A stretch of DNA of 32,077 bases from assembly GCA_025923195.1 (NCBI GenBank), contig JAICGJ010000056.1:1-32077 (forward strand), read 5' to 3'. The notes under the pieces are model-generated. The model saw nothing but the letters and a program-made list of their open reading frames with translations. It did no database searches and was not told where the DNA came from. The stretch comes from Chryseolinea sp. (lineage in GTDB: Bacteria; Bacteroidota; Bacteroidia; Cytophagales; Cyclobacteriaceae). Every line of letters starts with the position of its first letter. Within the stretch, counting starts at the first letter, position 1. The position numbers were made by a program, and so were the translations under genes. Shown piece after piece: positions 8,808 to 16,926 of this stretch.

Positions 8808-9187
8808 TGCGTGGATTTGCACCGATATTATTCCATACAACCGACTGGAGTTCTGTTCCTGTATCGGAATACCGAGGAGAAACGGGAACCGCGAAGTGGC
8901 AGACGATCCAGTTTGGGCAATTGAGGATCAGGTTAGTGGAATATTCGGTAAATTATAGGGCGAATCATTGGTGCAACCGGGGACATATCCTATTCTGTTT
9001 GGAAGGAGAGATGATCACTGAACTTTCGGATGGCCGGATGTTTAAACTTTCGCAGGGTATGAGCTATCAGGTAACGGATGGTGCAAGCGAACATCGCTCC
9101 ACGTCGGAGCGTGGAATGAAAGCACTGATTATTGATGGCTTTTTTTTGAGGCCTGAAAAGAATAATTTGAATCCATGGAAAATGTAG
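8804..9187 (+). CDS. DHCW-motif cupin-fold protein
   Basis: I take the ATG at 8804 that overlaps the EamA stop as ATGA, giving 127 residues; an in-frame ATG at 8783 would overlap EamA by 25 bp. The N-terminus (ILFHTTDWSSVPVSEYRGETGTA) and the central NHWCNRGHILFCLEGE fit a small Bacteroidota/Proteobacteria cupin family named for its D-H-W/C residues. The family Asp is Asn here (NHWC). Cupins of this size usually bind a metal or small ligand; no activity is established for this family. The end overlaps the next gene by 13 bp, which suggests translational coupling. Confidence 0.75.
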   Translation: MMRGFAPILFHTTDWSSVPVSEYRGETGTAKWQTIQFGQLRIRLVEYSVNYRANHWCNRGHILFCLEGEMITELSDGRMFKLSQGMSYQVTDGASEHRSTSERGMKALIIDGFFLRPEKNNLNPWKM

Positions 9188-9642
9188 CCCTTGAAATGAT
9201 TGAATATAGACCAGAGCATCAGCCATGGTTTGAAAAATTCAATCGTCAGTGGATCGAGGAATATTTTTGGATGGAGCCTATCGACTTCGAAGTCCTTCAG
9301 CATCCTGATGAGTATATCATAAGCAAGGGAGGCAAGATTCTGGTCGCGATGTATAACAATGAAATTGCGGGTACGGTTGCCCTGAAGTTCGTTGATCCTA
9401 CCACGTACGAATTCACAAAGATGGCCGTAGATTCAAAATTCCGCGGCCTAAAGGTTGGACAGGCATTGGGCGAAGAGGCAATATCAAAAGCCCGAAGCCT
9501 TGGTGCAACAAAGATCATCTTGTATTCGCATACGGTTTTGGTTCCCGCAGTGACCCTCTACAAAAAACTAGGTTTTGTAGAAGTGCCTGTAGACGGACCT
9601 TATAAGCGTAGTAACATTAAAATGGAATTGACACTTACATAG
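9175..9642 (+). CDS. GNAT-family N-acetyltransferase
   Basis: The 155-residue protein has the GNAT fold in order. Strands 2-3 read ILVAMYNNEIAGTVAL. Strand 4 and the pantetheine loop read FTKMAVDSKFRGLKVGQALGEEA; the R-GLKVG loop is the acetyl-CoA site in near-canonical form. The final motif VTLYKKLGFVEV is typical. The acceptor substrate is unknown. The gene overlaps the cupin gene by 13 bp and is followed 13 bp later by a second acetyltransferase, but the two proteins are only distantly similar, so this is not a recent duplication. Confidence 0.88.
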   Translation: MENVALEMIEYRPEHQPWFEKFNRQWIEEYFWMEPIDFEVLQHPDEYIISKGGKILVAMYNNEIAGTVALKFVDPTTYEFTKMAVDSKFRGLKVGQALGEEAISKARSLGATKIILYSHTVLVPAVTLYKKLGFVEVPVDGPYKRSNIKMELTLT

Positions 9643-9655
9643 CCATGCTCTCCCT

Positions 9656-10210
9656 GTGACTTCTTTGACTAAAAATACCGAGAGATCTGCAGAAACCTAC
9701 AGCGTGCGCATAGCTACAGTGAGGGATGCAAAGGCATTGCTGGAAATAGGCATAAATACTTTCCGCGACACATTTGCCTCCCATAATACACCGGAAGACA
9801 TGGCTATGTATCTGGCCAAGACATTTAAGCTGGAGCAATTAACGAACGACCTAAATGACCCTGCATGCATTTTCATAATGGCCTATCACGGACAACAGCT
9901 CGTTGGATATGCCAAACTCCGCGAAGGTAAATTGCCCAACGGACTTCAGGAAACGAATGCTATAGAAATTGAAAGGATTTACTCGTTGCTCAGTTACCTA
10001 GGAAAAGATGTAGGCAAAACTTTAATGCAGGAATGTTTGGACATCGCACGCAAAAGAGGGTTCGATACGGTATGGCTAGGCGTATGGGAACAGAATCCCC
10101 GGGCCATTGCATTTTATGAAAAGTGGGGGTTTACGAAATTTGGCGCTCATCCATTTTTACTGGGAAACGATCTCCAAACCGATTTACTGATGAAAAAGAA
10201 CCTGGAATAA
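9656..10210 (+). CDS. PaiA-like GNAT acetyltransferase
   Basis: The protein has 184 residues from a GTG start; the nearby ATG at 9644 is followed by a stop in its frame. It follows the Bacillus PaiA pattern closely: NTFRDTFASHNTPEDM at the front, IEIERIYSL, then VWLGVWEQNPRAIAFYEKWGF and GAHPFLLGNDLQTDLLM. PaiA acetylates polyamines such as spermidine. In the acetyl-CoA loop the usual Q/R-x-x-G-x-G/A is LGKDVG here, so Gln is Leu and the first Gly is Asp. That may lower activity or shift cofactor binding. A PaiB-like gene lies 1.1 kb downstream, which supports the PaiA assignment. Confidence 0.85.
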   Translation: MTSLTKNTERSAETYSVRIATVRDAKALLEIGINTFRDTFASHNTPEDMAMYLAKTFKLEQLTNDLNDPACIFIMAYHGQQLVGYAKLREGKLPNGLQETNAIEIERIYSLLSYLGKDVGKTLMQECLDIARKRGFDTVWLGVWEQNPRAIAFYEKWGFTKFGAHPFLLGNDLQTDLLMKKNLE

Positions 10211-10211
10211 A

Positions 10212-10688
10212 ATGAAAGTGCATCACTATGACACAAAAATAACCTGGACCGGCAATCGCGGGATGGGAACAAAAGACTACAAAGCCTACGATCGCTCCCA
10301 CGTCATTAGCGTAGATGGCAAGGATGACATCATGGGTTCTTCAGATGTCGCCTTTCGCGGCGATAAAACGAAACATACACCTGAAGACTTATTTGTCAGC
10401 ACCCTTTCAAGCTGCCACATGCTTTGGTATCTCCATCTTTGCGCACTAAATGGCATCATCGTAACCGAATATATCGACAAGGCTACGGGTGTAATGGAAG
10501 AAGATGCAGCGGGCAGCGGACACTTCACAAAGGTTATCCTAAAACCGGAAGTCACTGTGGCAGAAAAGAATATGATCGAAAAAGCAAATGAATTACATCG
10601 CGACGCGCATAAAATGTGTTTCATCGCCAATTCCATAAATTTTCCTCTTGTTCATGAACCGTCCGCTTTTGTTGCTCAGCATGCATAA
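10212..10688 (+). CDS. OsmC-family peroxiredoxin-like protein
   Basis: The 158-residue protein has the two reactive cysteines of the Ohr/OsmC fold. C68 is in STLSSCHMLWYL and C136 is in AHKMCFIANS. The PEDLFVSTLSSC stretch is diagnostic. These enzymes reduce organic hydroperoxides using dithiol reductants in the cytoplasm. The ATG sits one base after the stop of the PaiA-like gene, so the two are co-transcribed. The N-terminal WTGNRGMGTKDYKAY and YDRSHVISVDGK are typical of the YhfA/OsmC-like group rather than Ohr. Confidence 0.92.
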   Translation: MKVHHYDTKITWTGNRGMGTKDYKAYDRSHVISVDGKDDIMGSSDVAFRGDKTKHTPEDLFVSTLSSCHMLWYLHLCALNGIIVTEYIDKATGVMEEDAAGSGHFTKVILKPEVTVAEKNMIEKANELHRDAHKMCFIANSINFPLVHEPSAFVAQHA

Positions 10689-10725
10689 AGTCGACTGAGA
10701 TCTTAAATGCTTTAGCTAAATATCC

Positions 10726-11241
10726 ATGGAAAAATTACAGTGGTTTGAACGTGTGTTCAGTTTCGGGTTGCCCAAGGGCATGCTACCGTTCTATATAGAA
10801 CGGCTGGAAGGAACAAGTTCCAGGATCGAAAAAAAAGTCGGTGGTATACCTGAAAGGATCCTCTCGTACAGGCTGGACAATAAATGGTCTGTCAAGGAAA
10901 ATATTGGGCACCTGGCGGAAGTCGATGAAATTGCCAACAAACGAATTGATGAAATGATCGCGGGCATTTCTCCAATGTCGCCGGCAGTATTTGAACCTCG
11001 ACCCTACCATGATTGGGATATAAGCACGGTCCTGGCTTATTTCCGTTCCAATCGACGGAAGAATATCGAACGTTACAAATCCTTAACCTCGAGTGAGCTC
11101 GGGAAATCGGCATTGCACCCGAGGCTAAAACTTATGATGACGCCTGTAGACCTTGCGTGGTTCGATGCCGAGCATGACGACCATCATTTGGTACGCATCA
11201 ATGAAATACTGGCGTCCGTCACCAGCATATCCTTAAACTGA
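10726..11241 (+). CDS. DinB-family (DinB_2) metal-binding four-helix protein
   Basis: The 171-residue protein has the DinB/YfiT pattern. WSVKENIGHLAEVDE (about 54-68) carries the first metal-binding His (H62). HDDHHLVRINEI near the C-terminus supplies the other histidines (about 150, 153/154). The N-terminal helix FYIERLEGTSSRI is also typical. Several homologues are thiol-dependent transferases (bacillithiol or mycothiol), but many are uncharacterised, so the reaction is open. It sits between OsmC and PaiB-like genes in the same orientation, consistent with a redox or detoxification role. Confidence 0.85.
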   Translation: MEKLQWFERVFSFGLPKGMLPFYIERLEGTSSRIEKKVGGIPERILSYRLDNKWSVKENIGHLAEVDEIANKRIDEMIAGISPMSPAVFEPRPYHDWDISTVLAYFRSNRRKNIERYKSLTSSELGKSALHPRLKLMMTPVDLAWFDAEHDDHHLVRINEILASVTSISLN

Positions 11242-11354
11242 TATCCAATAGATGGAAATATATGCTGTTGCCTCATTTGCAATTCATTCCCTAATGGCGA
11301 ATAAGTGCTTCTTCAATCTTATATAGATGCAATAACTGACTACAAAACTTTTAT

Positions 11355-11972
11355 ATGTATACTCCCAAATATGCTCAGAATTCCGACGCGCATTCCATCA
11401 AAGAATTCATCATGCAAAACGGTTTCGGAATTCTCGTTAGCCTTTCCTCACAAAAGCTTGTTGCAACCCATATTCCAATGCAATTCTCACCTGACCGATC
11501 CAAATTGACTGGTCATGTTTCGAAAGCAAACCCGCAATGGAAAGATTTTACTGACAAGGCCGAAGTCCTGGCAATTTTCTCAGGCCCGCATGCCTATATC
11601 TCCTCGTCATGGTACGACCATGAAAACGTTCCAACATGGAACTACATCGCTGCTCATGTGTATGGTCGGATTCAACTCATCGAAGGGAATGAACTATATG
11701 AATCATTGAAATACTTACTCGACAAATACGAAGCCTCGTCCGAAAACCCCGTTTCTATGGCAAGTATGTCACCTGAATATCTTCATAAATCAGTTCGGGG
11801 ATTGGTGGGGTTTGAAATTTCCATTACTAGTATCGAGGCCACTTATAAGTTGTCGCAAAACAGGGATCGTAAAAACCAACTACGGATTATTCATGCGTTG
11901 GAAAAAAGGATGGACGACGGATCGCTTAAAGTGGCATCAGAAATGAAAAAGAAAATTGCGGATACAATATAG
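11355..11972 (+). CDS. PaiB-like FMN-binding protein (negative transcriptional regulator family)
   Basis: The 205-residue protein fits the PaiB/FMN_bind_2 family. It starts MYTPKYAQ, then continues with LVATHIPMQF, LTGHVSKANPQW, FSGPHAYISSSWY and VPTWNYIAAHVYGRI, the family's most conserved run. The fold is a split-barrel flavoprotein like pyridoxamine-phosphate oxidases. In Bacillus PaiB acts with PaiA to reduce sporulation and protease gene expression; the link to transcription is genetic and a direct DNA-binding role is uncertain. Here a PaiA-like gene is 1.1 kb upstream on the same strand, with OsmC and DinB genes in between. Confidence 0.9.
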   Translation: MYTPKYAQNSDAHSIKEFIMQNGFGILVSLSSQKLVATHIPMQFSPDRSKLTGHVSKANPQWKDFTDKAEVLAIFSGPHAYISSSWYDHENVPTWNYIAAHVYGRIQLIEGNELYESLKYLLDKYEASSENPVSMASMSPEYLHKSVRGLVGFEISITSIEATYKLSQNRDRKNQLRIIHALEKRMDDGSLKVASEMKKKIADTI

Positions 11973-11986
11973 AATTAACTACCAAC

Positions 11987-12562
11987 ATGAAAAGAATTAC
12001 CATTGTAGCATTTGACAAATTCACTGATATCGATGTCTTTCTCGCGTGGGACCTGTTTAATCGCGTGCGTAAAGTCAACAGCCAGTGGGATGTAAAAGTC
12101 GTCGGGACGAAGATGTACCATACCTCAGTTACAGGAATCAGACTTGACATGCAGGGAACAGTTGAGTTATGCAATAGCGCTGATATTGTGTTCTTTTCCA
12201 GCGGTCCAGGTACACGCAAACTAATCAGAGATACGGAATATTTAAATCGGTTCAAACTCAATCCGAAGGAACAAATAATTTGTTCGATGTGTTCGGGCTC
12301 GCTGATCCTTGCTGCCTTGGGAATACTAAAAGGACTATCAGCCACTACTTATCCTACTGCAGTAAAAGAATTGCAGGCATTCGGAGTCACAGTTGAAAAT
12401 AAAGATCTGGTTGTCCACGGCAACATTGCTACAGCCGCAGGTTGCCTTGCAGCAATCGACCTGGTGGGACACTGCATTGAGAAAATTCTCGGAGCTGACA
12501 TTCGAGAAGAAGTCATTGCGTCTGTTCAGCCCGTGGGGAAGGGTCTGGAATGTATTTACTAA
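11987..12562 (+). CDS. DJ-1/PfpI-family protein
   Basis: The 191-residue protein has the class I glutamine amidotransferase-like fold of DJ-1/PfpI. The nucleophile elbow is IICSMCSGSLILAAL, with the probable reactive C102, and IVFFSSGPGTRKL is typical of the DJ-1 region that precedes it. The C-terminal GNIATAAGCLAAIDL matches isonitrile hydratase/ThiJ-like members and the N-terminal part of GATase1-AraC regulators. No AraC DNA-binding domain follows, so this is the stand-alone form. Possible activities are glyoxalase III, isonitrile hydratase or chaperone; sequence alone does not decide. It begins 14 bp after the PaiB-like gene and ends 25 bp before the decarboxylase start. Confidence 0.88.
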   Translation: MKRITIVAFDKFTDIDVFLAWDLFNRVRKVNSQWDVKVVGTKMYHTSVTGIRLDMQGTVELCNSADIVFFSSGPGTRKLIRDTEYLNRFKLNPKEQIICSMCSGSLILAALGILKGLSATTYPTAVKELQAFGVTVENKDLVVHGNIATAAGCLAAIDLVGHCIEKILGADIREEVIASVQPVGKGLECIY

Positions 12563-12587
12563 TACAGTTGAAAACCAATTAATTAAT

Positions 12588-13997
12588 ATGGACGCGTTAC
12601 TAAGGAATGATCTGAAAGATTTCAATAACATTTTATTTCAAACGGTAAGAACAGCCGAGCAGCACCTGAGCCGTATTGAAACACTCCCACCGGGAAGATA
12701 CATCGATGGTATTGAGAAAATGACTCTTCCTAAGAAGGGAATAGGAGCAATAAATACTTTAAAATACTTTGAAGAACATTTTGCTGGCCAATTGGCCAAC
12801 AGCGCAGGCCCAAGGTATTTTGGATTTGTTACCGGCGGGTCAACTCCTGCAGCAGTCGCGGGCGACTGGCTCGTCAGCATGTATGATCAAAACGCTTGCG
12901 GAAGCCACGACTCTATTGCACCTCACATCGAACATCAGACTATTAACTTCTTAAAGGATCTTTTTGGATTACATCAGGAATACTTCGGGACCTTTGTAAC
13001 GGGAGCAACGTTGGCAAATTTTACAAGCCTGGCACTTGCGAGACAATGGGTCGGTGAACAAACTGGCACCGATTTCAGCAACGTTGGACTTTCCGCGGCA
13101 AGTCCGTTGAAAGTTCTGAGCGGTACTCCCCATTCAAGCATATTCAAGTCATTGTCGATGTTAGGCATCGGACGCAACGCCCTTGCGAAGGTTCCGACAC
13201 TGCCCGGTCGCGAAGCTGTAGACGTAACAGAACTGGAGTATGTGCTAAAGGTGAATCCGGCGCCACTGATTGTGGTTGCCAACGCGGGAACTGTCAACAC
13301 GGTGGACTTCGATGATCTTGAAGAAATCGGCGCGCTGAAAAAAAGACATAACTTCTGGCTACACGTCGATGCAGCGTTCGGCGGATTCGCAGCCTGTTCG
13401 GGAAAGTATGCGCATTACACAAAAGGTATTAATTATGCAGATAGCATCACTATTGATGCACACAAGTGGCTAAATGTTCCTTACGATTCGGCCATGCAGT
13501 TCACGCGGCACAAAGACCTTCAACTCAAAGTATTCCAGAATACCGCTGCATATTTGGGGGATCCTTCAAAAAGCCCTGACTTTTTTCACTACACACCAGA
13601 AAATTCTCGAAGGTTCAGGGCTTTGCCCACGTGGTTTACCCTTATGGCATATGGAAAAGAAGGGCATCGCGAAATCGTGGAACGCAATTGTGAGGCAGCT
13701 CATTACTTTGGAGAGCTCATTAAGAATTCATCCGATTTCAAATTGCTGGCACCCGTTAAAATGAATGTCGTTTGCTTCACGTTGACCAACGACGATCTCA
13801 CCATGGAAAATATTAAAATCTTCTTGGATGCGGTCAGAGATGACGGACAGGTCTTCTTTACACCGACCATCTACAAAAATACGCCCGCAATTCGAGCCGC
13901 AATTTCCAACTGGCTTACAGAACGGGAAGATATTGACATTGCATACAGGGTCATTAACTCGATCAATAAAAAAATCAAGAGCGTTCAGCCAACTTGA
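12588..13997 (+). CDS. Group II PLP-dependent decarboxylase (aromatic/diamino-acid type)
   Basis: I take the ATG at 12588 (469 residues). The same frame is open back to 12393, but that would run through the DJ-1 gene. The fold is the aspartate-aminotransferase type. H182 in SGTPHSSIFKS is the ring-stacking His, D261 in LHVDAAFGG binds the pyridine nitrogen, and K293 in SITIDAHKWLNVPYD is the Schiff-base lysine. AGPRYFGFVTGGSTPA near residue 73 is typical of this family's bacterial members. It probably removes CO2 from an amino acid (aromatic, glutamate-like or 2,4-diaminobutyrate) to give an amine. An upstream PaiA-like acetyltransferase and EamA exporter would suit an amine-handling locus. 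Confidence 0.9.
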   Translation: MDALLRNDLKDFNNILFQTVRTAEQHLSRIETLPPGRYIDGIEKMTLPKKGIGAINTLKYFEEHFAGQLANSAGPRYFGFVTGGSTPAAVAGDWLVSMYDQNACGSHDSIAPHIEHQTINFLKDLFGLHQEYFGTFVTGATLANFTSLALARQWVGEQTGTDFSNVGLSAASPLKVLSGTPHSSIFKSLSMLGIGRNALAKVPTLPGREAVDVTELEYVLKVNPAPLIVVANAGTVNTVDFDDLEEIGALKKRHNFWLHVDAAFGGFAACSGKYAHYTKGINYADSITIDAHKWLNVPYDSAMQFTRHKDLQLKVFQNTAAYLGDPSKSPDFFHYTPENSRRFRALPTWFTLMAYGKEGHREIVERNCEAAHYFGELIKNSSDFKLLAPVKMNVVCFTLTNDDLTMENIKIFLDAVRDDGQVFFTPTIYKNTPAIRAAISNWLTEREDIDIAYRVINSINKKIKSVQPT

Positions 13998-14103
13998 AAT
14001 TATGCCATTCGTAGAATGTTTTTCAGCAAACACATGATAAAATCCCCTTGCAAAAGGAAAAATTAAAAGAATATGATGAAATTCGCCCCTAAATAAATAC
14101 AAC

Positions 14104-15180
14104 ATGATATCGACTACACGGCCAACATTTGCTATCGAGAGGACAAAAAAATCGAGGATAAAGGATATTGATTTTAACGACCTCGAATTCGGAAAGTATA
14201 TATCAGACCACATGCTGGTTGCCGACTTTGTTAACAACAAATGGCAGGTTCCAAAAATTGTTCCGTTTGGTGATATCCCCATGTCGCCTGCAATGCTGTC
14301 GCTGCACTACGGGCAGTCTGTATTTGAAGGAATGAAGGCTTTTCGCAATAAGGATAACGACATTTGTATTTTTCGTCCTCAGAAGCATAGTGAACGTCTT
14401 AATAAATCGCTGGTTAGAATGTGTATGCCTGAAATTCCAGAGGAACTTTTCATGCAAAGCGTTCATGCCATTGTGGAAACCGAAAGAGATTGGATACCCA
14501 CAAGCGAGGGTGCATCATTGTATATCCGGCCCATTGTCTTCGCTTTTGAACCGAGGTTGCGTGTTAAGCTTTCTGACCACTTTAAATTTATAATCCTCAC
14601 CAGCCCGGCAGGAGCATATTTTAGCAGCCCTACCAGATTAAAGGTGGAGAAAACTTTTGTGCGTGCTGCAGAAGGTGGAACAGGCTTTGCAAAATGCGCT
14701 GGTAACTATGGAGGTGCGTTTTATCCCAACCAGATCGCACGGCAGGAGGGTTTTGATCAGGTGTTGTGGACAGACGCCAAAGAGCACAAGTATATCGATG
14801 AGGTTGGTGTCATGAATATTATGTTTGTTATAGACGGAAAACTGATAACACCCAAACTCACGTCGGCCATACTGGATGGCATTACACGAGATTCAATTTT
14901 GAAGCTTGCTCCCGCGCTGGGCATGACTGTGGAAGAAAAACGCATCAGCATTGACGAAATAGAGGAAGGATTCAAAAAAGGAACTCTTACTGAAGCCTTC
15001 GGGACGGGTACCGCAGCCGTTGTATCTCCCGTCGCTTCCATCAACATCGATGGTGTTGAATATAAACTGTCCGAACCCGGACCACAAAGTTTCCAACAGC
15101 GCGTGAAGCAGAAATTGAACAACATCCGACTGGGTTTTGAGCCTGATGTCTATGGATGGAATTATATTATCAATGTTTAA
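14104..15180 (+). CDS. ilvE: Branched-chain amino acid aminotransferase
   Basis: The 358-residue protein is a class IV PLP aminotransferase of the BCAT type II size. Markers are LHYGQSVFEGMKAFR (66-80), RPQKHSERLNKS (91-102), SLYIRPIVF and GGTGFAKCAGNYGG (191-204), in which K197 is the PLP lysine. GVMNIMFV and EAFGTGTAAVVSPV are the substrate-side loops. It makes the last step of leucine, isoleucine and valine synthesis and the first of their breakdown. It lies 1.85 kb before the leu operon on the same strand but has its own 106-bp upstream spacer and is separated by two other genes. The 27-bp inverted repeat begins in its stop codon. Confidence 0.95.
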   Translation: MISTTRPTFAIERTKKSRIKDIDFNDLEFGKYISDHMLVADFVNNKWQVPKIVPFGDIPMSPAMLSLHYGQSVFEGMKAFRNKDNDICIFRPQKHSERLNKSLVRMCMPEIPEELFMQSVHAIVETERDWIPTSEGASLYIRPIVFAFEPRLRVKLSDHFKFIILTSPAGAYFSSPTRLKVEKTFVRAAEGGTGFAKCAGNYGGAFYPNQIARQEGFDQVLWTDAKEHKYIDEVGVMNIMFVIDGKLITPKLTSAILDGITRDSILKLAPALGMTVEEKRISIDEIEEGFKKGTLTEAFGTGTAAVVSPVASINIDGVEYKLSEPGPQSFQQRVKQKLNNIRLGFEPDVYGWNYIINV

Positions 15181-15298
15181 AGTTTAAGGTTTAAGGTTTA
15201 AAGTTGTGGGGCATGATATATTGTGCGTGAAATTGCATGTCATTAACTAACTTCGCCCGCATTGAACCCTGCAACATTAAACCTTAGACTTTAAACTT
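15180..15298. repeat. 27-bp imperfect inverted repeat in the ilvE-oxidoreductase spacer
   Basis: The left arm (15180-15206) and right arm (15272-15298) are complementary at 24 of 27 positions, around a 65-base loop. The left arm consists of near-repeats of a heptamer (TTTAAGG, TTTAAGG, TTTAAAG) and starts with the last base of the ilvE stop codon. In RNA it would form a long A/U-rich hairpin. No transposase, target duplication or T-run is seen, so it is neither an obvious element nor a standard terminator. Confidence 0.7.
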
Positions 15299-15310
15299 GT
15301 AAATATTAAC

Positions 15311-16312
15311 ATGAGAGCCGTTTTTTTTAAAGGTAAAGATCAACCCCTTGTCATACAGCAAATCAAAAAGTTCAAACCGGTCAAGGATCAGGTCTTAATA
15401 AGACTCCACAATGCCGCGCTAAACCATCGTGATCTTTGGACATGGCGTGAACAAACCCTCCCCGGCTCGGAGGGAATTATTTTAGGCTCTGATGGCTCAG
15501 GAATAATCGAAGATGTAGGTGAAGAAGCCGATACTCTGCTGATCGGATCAGAGGTAATTATCAATCCGAGTTTAGATTGGGGTAGTAACTCAGTTGTACA
15601 GGGAAATACATTCCGTATCTTGGGATTCCCCGATAATGGTACGTTCAGCGATTACATCGTTATCTCGAAAAAGTATGTGTTTGAAAAACCGGAACATTTG
15701 AATTTTGCTGAGTCGGCTGCAGTGCCATTATCTGGACTTACTGCATACAGAGCGTTATTTTCCAAAGCGCGATTACGGTCAAAGGAAAAAGTATTAATAA
15801 CGGGTGTCGGTGGTGGCGCTGCTCTCTGGGTTTTACAATTCGCAGTGGCATATCACGGCCGGGTTTATGTAACATCGGGTTCGGACGAAAAGCTGATCAA
15901 AGCCAAGGCATTAGGTGCTATTGCAGGATTTAACTATAAGGATACGGAGTGGCAACAAAAGGCGGTTAAGGAATCGGGTGGCGGATTTGATATCATCATA
16001 GATAGCGCGGGAGGAGATCAATTTTCGAAATTAATAGAGCTTGCACTTCCCGGTGGCCGTATTGTAAATTTCGGAAGAACGGCAGGAAATATCACAAACA
16101 TTTCAACACGCCTGTTGTACTGGAAACAACTTTCTATACACGGCACAACCATGGGTACACGCGATGAATTCTTATCTATGCTTGACTTCGTTGAAAATCG
16201 AAAAATCAAGCCTGTGGTCGATCAGATCTTTCCCTTGGAGAAAATTGAAGACGCGGTAAAGCGGATGGAGCAAGGAGACCAGTTTGGCAAAATCATTCTG
16301 CAAATTTCGTAA
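15311..16312 (+). CDS. Zinc-type alcohol dehydrogenase-like oxidoreductase (quinone oxidoreductase family)
   Basis: The 333-residue MDR-superfamily protein begins [13 protein letters not shown] and has the GroES-like domain with [35 protein letters not shown] precedes the Rossmann fold, whose NAD(P) motif is [13 protein letters not shown]. The strand [19 protein letters not shown] probably binds the NADPH phosphate. It lacks the four-cysteine structural zinc lobe, so it belongs with quinone or enoyl reductases rather than classical alcohol dehydrogenases. The natural substrate is unknown. Confidence 0.9.
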   Translation: MRAVFFKGKDQPLVIQQIKKFKPVKDQVLIRLHNAALNHRDLWTWREQTLPGSEGIILGSDGSGIIEDVGEEADTLLIGSEVIINPSLDWGSNSVVQGNTFRILGFPDNGTFSDYIVISKKYVFEKPEHLNFAESAAVPLSGLTAYRALFSKARLRSKEKVLITGVGGGAALWVLQFAVAYHGRVYVTSGSDEKLIKAKALGAIAGFNYKDTEWQQKAVKESGGGFDIIIDSAGGDQFSKLIELALPGGRIVNFGRTAGNITNISTRLLYWKQLSIHGTTMGTRDEFLSMLDFVENRKIKPVVDQIFPLEKIEDAVKRMEQGDQFGKIILQIS

Positions 16313-16320
16313 CCATACTT

Positions 16321-16343
16321 CCCGAAAGTTCTTAACTTTCGGG
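16321..16343. repeat. Perfect 10-bp hairpin ending at the Dabb start codon
   Basis: CCCGAAAGTT and AACTTTCGGG pair perfectly around CTT, and the right arm ends on the base before the ATG at 16344. It starts 9 bp after the stop of the oxidoreductase gene. No T-run follows on the plus strand, so it is not a normal terminator. In the mRNA it would cover the ribosome-binding region of the next gene or act as a processing or stability element. Confidence 0.65.
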
Positions 16344-16751
16344 ATGAAAAAAACACAAACCCGCCGGGCATTTGTTGCAGCAGCAGCATTAAGTGCGAGC
16401 GCTGCGGTTACCGCCATGCCGACTATGGAACCAAAAGAGAAAAAACAACTCGTCCACCATGTATTTTTCTGGCTGAAAAATCGTGACTCCAAGGAAGATC
16501 TCGCCAAATTGCTGGCGGGTCTCCGTACGCTTGAAAAAATTGAGACCATTCGAAAGCTTCACATCGGAGTTCCAGCGAGCACCGAAAAACGGGACGTCGT
16601 TGATTCCAGTTATCAAGCCTCAGAACTGATGTTCTTTGATGATACGGCGGGTCAGAAGACCTATCAGGATCACCCCATACATCAAAAGTTTATCAAAGAC
16701 TGCGGGCACCTTTGGGAAAAAGTTATTGTTTACGATTCTGTGGATGTCTGA
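16344..16751 (+). CDS. Dabb-domain (stress-responsive A/B barrel) protein with Tat signal
   Basis: I take the ATG at 16344 (135 residues); the same frame is open further upstream into the oxidoreductase gene, but this Met gives a clean export signal. The start [19 protein letters not shown] holds a twin-arginine motif (TRRAFV) and a mild hydrophobic core rich in Ala, as in Tat signals. From about residue 33 the Dabb domain reads [11 protein letters not shown], with ASELMFFDD and HPIHQKFI later. Dabb proteins are ferredoxin-like dimers of about 100 residues, some acting on small aromatic or polyketide-type compounds. The function of exported forms is unknown. It probably shares the oxidoreductase transcript. 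Confidence 0.85.
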   Translation: MKKTQTRRAFVAAAALSASAAVTAMPTMEPKEKKQLVHHVFFWLKNRDSKEDLAKLLAGLRTLEKIETIRKLHIGVPASTEKRDVVDSSYQASELMFFDDTAGQKTYQDHPIHQKFIKDCGHLWEKVIVYDSVDV

Positions 16752-16870
16752 TCAGGGAATGATTACGATTCCGCTACCAAGCACTTGTTAGTTGAATAAA
16801 AAAAAATTAACAATTTATTGATGTAGCACTTAACTTTTTTCATATTCGTGTTTACAGCTCGCATCGTAGA

Positions 16871-16903
16871 ATGATTTTAGGATTTAGACATATTCTCCCA
16901 TAA
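16871..16903 (+). CDS. Possible leu leader peptide (10 residues)
   Basis: ATG ATT TTA GGA TTT AGA CAT ATT CTC CCA TAA reads MILGFRHILP. It has two Leu and two Ile codons, short of the Leu runs in enterobacterial leaders, and no clear ribosome-binding site. Its only support is position: it ends 23 bases before the strong hairpin. It could equally be chance. Confidence 0.25.
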   Translation: MILGFRHILP

Positions 16904-16926
16904 GGGAGTAGCCATAATCAAGTTAA

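Noticed and set aside
10286-10636. 116-residue minus-strand ORF inside the OsmC gene
   Set aside because: Fully antisense to a gene with both catalytic cysteines; no domain seen.
12393-12587. N-terminal extension of the PLP decarboxylase
   Set aside because: The frame is open, but it lies in the DJ-1 gene and lacks family similarity; the ATG at 12588 gives the normal length.
13728-14282. 184-residue minus-strand ORF
   Set aside because: It is antisense to the decarboxylase end and ilvE start, with no recognisable domain; both opposing genes are certain.
14757-15125. 122-residue minus-strand ORF inside ilvE
   Set aside because: Shadow of a clear aminotransferase; composition (Ser-rich, no domain) is typical of antisense frames.
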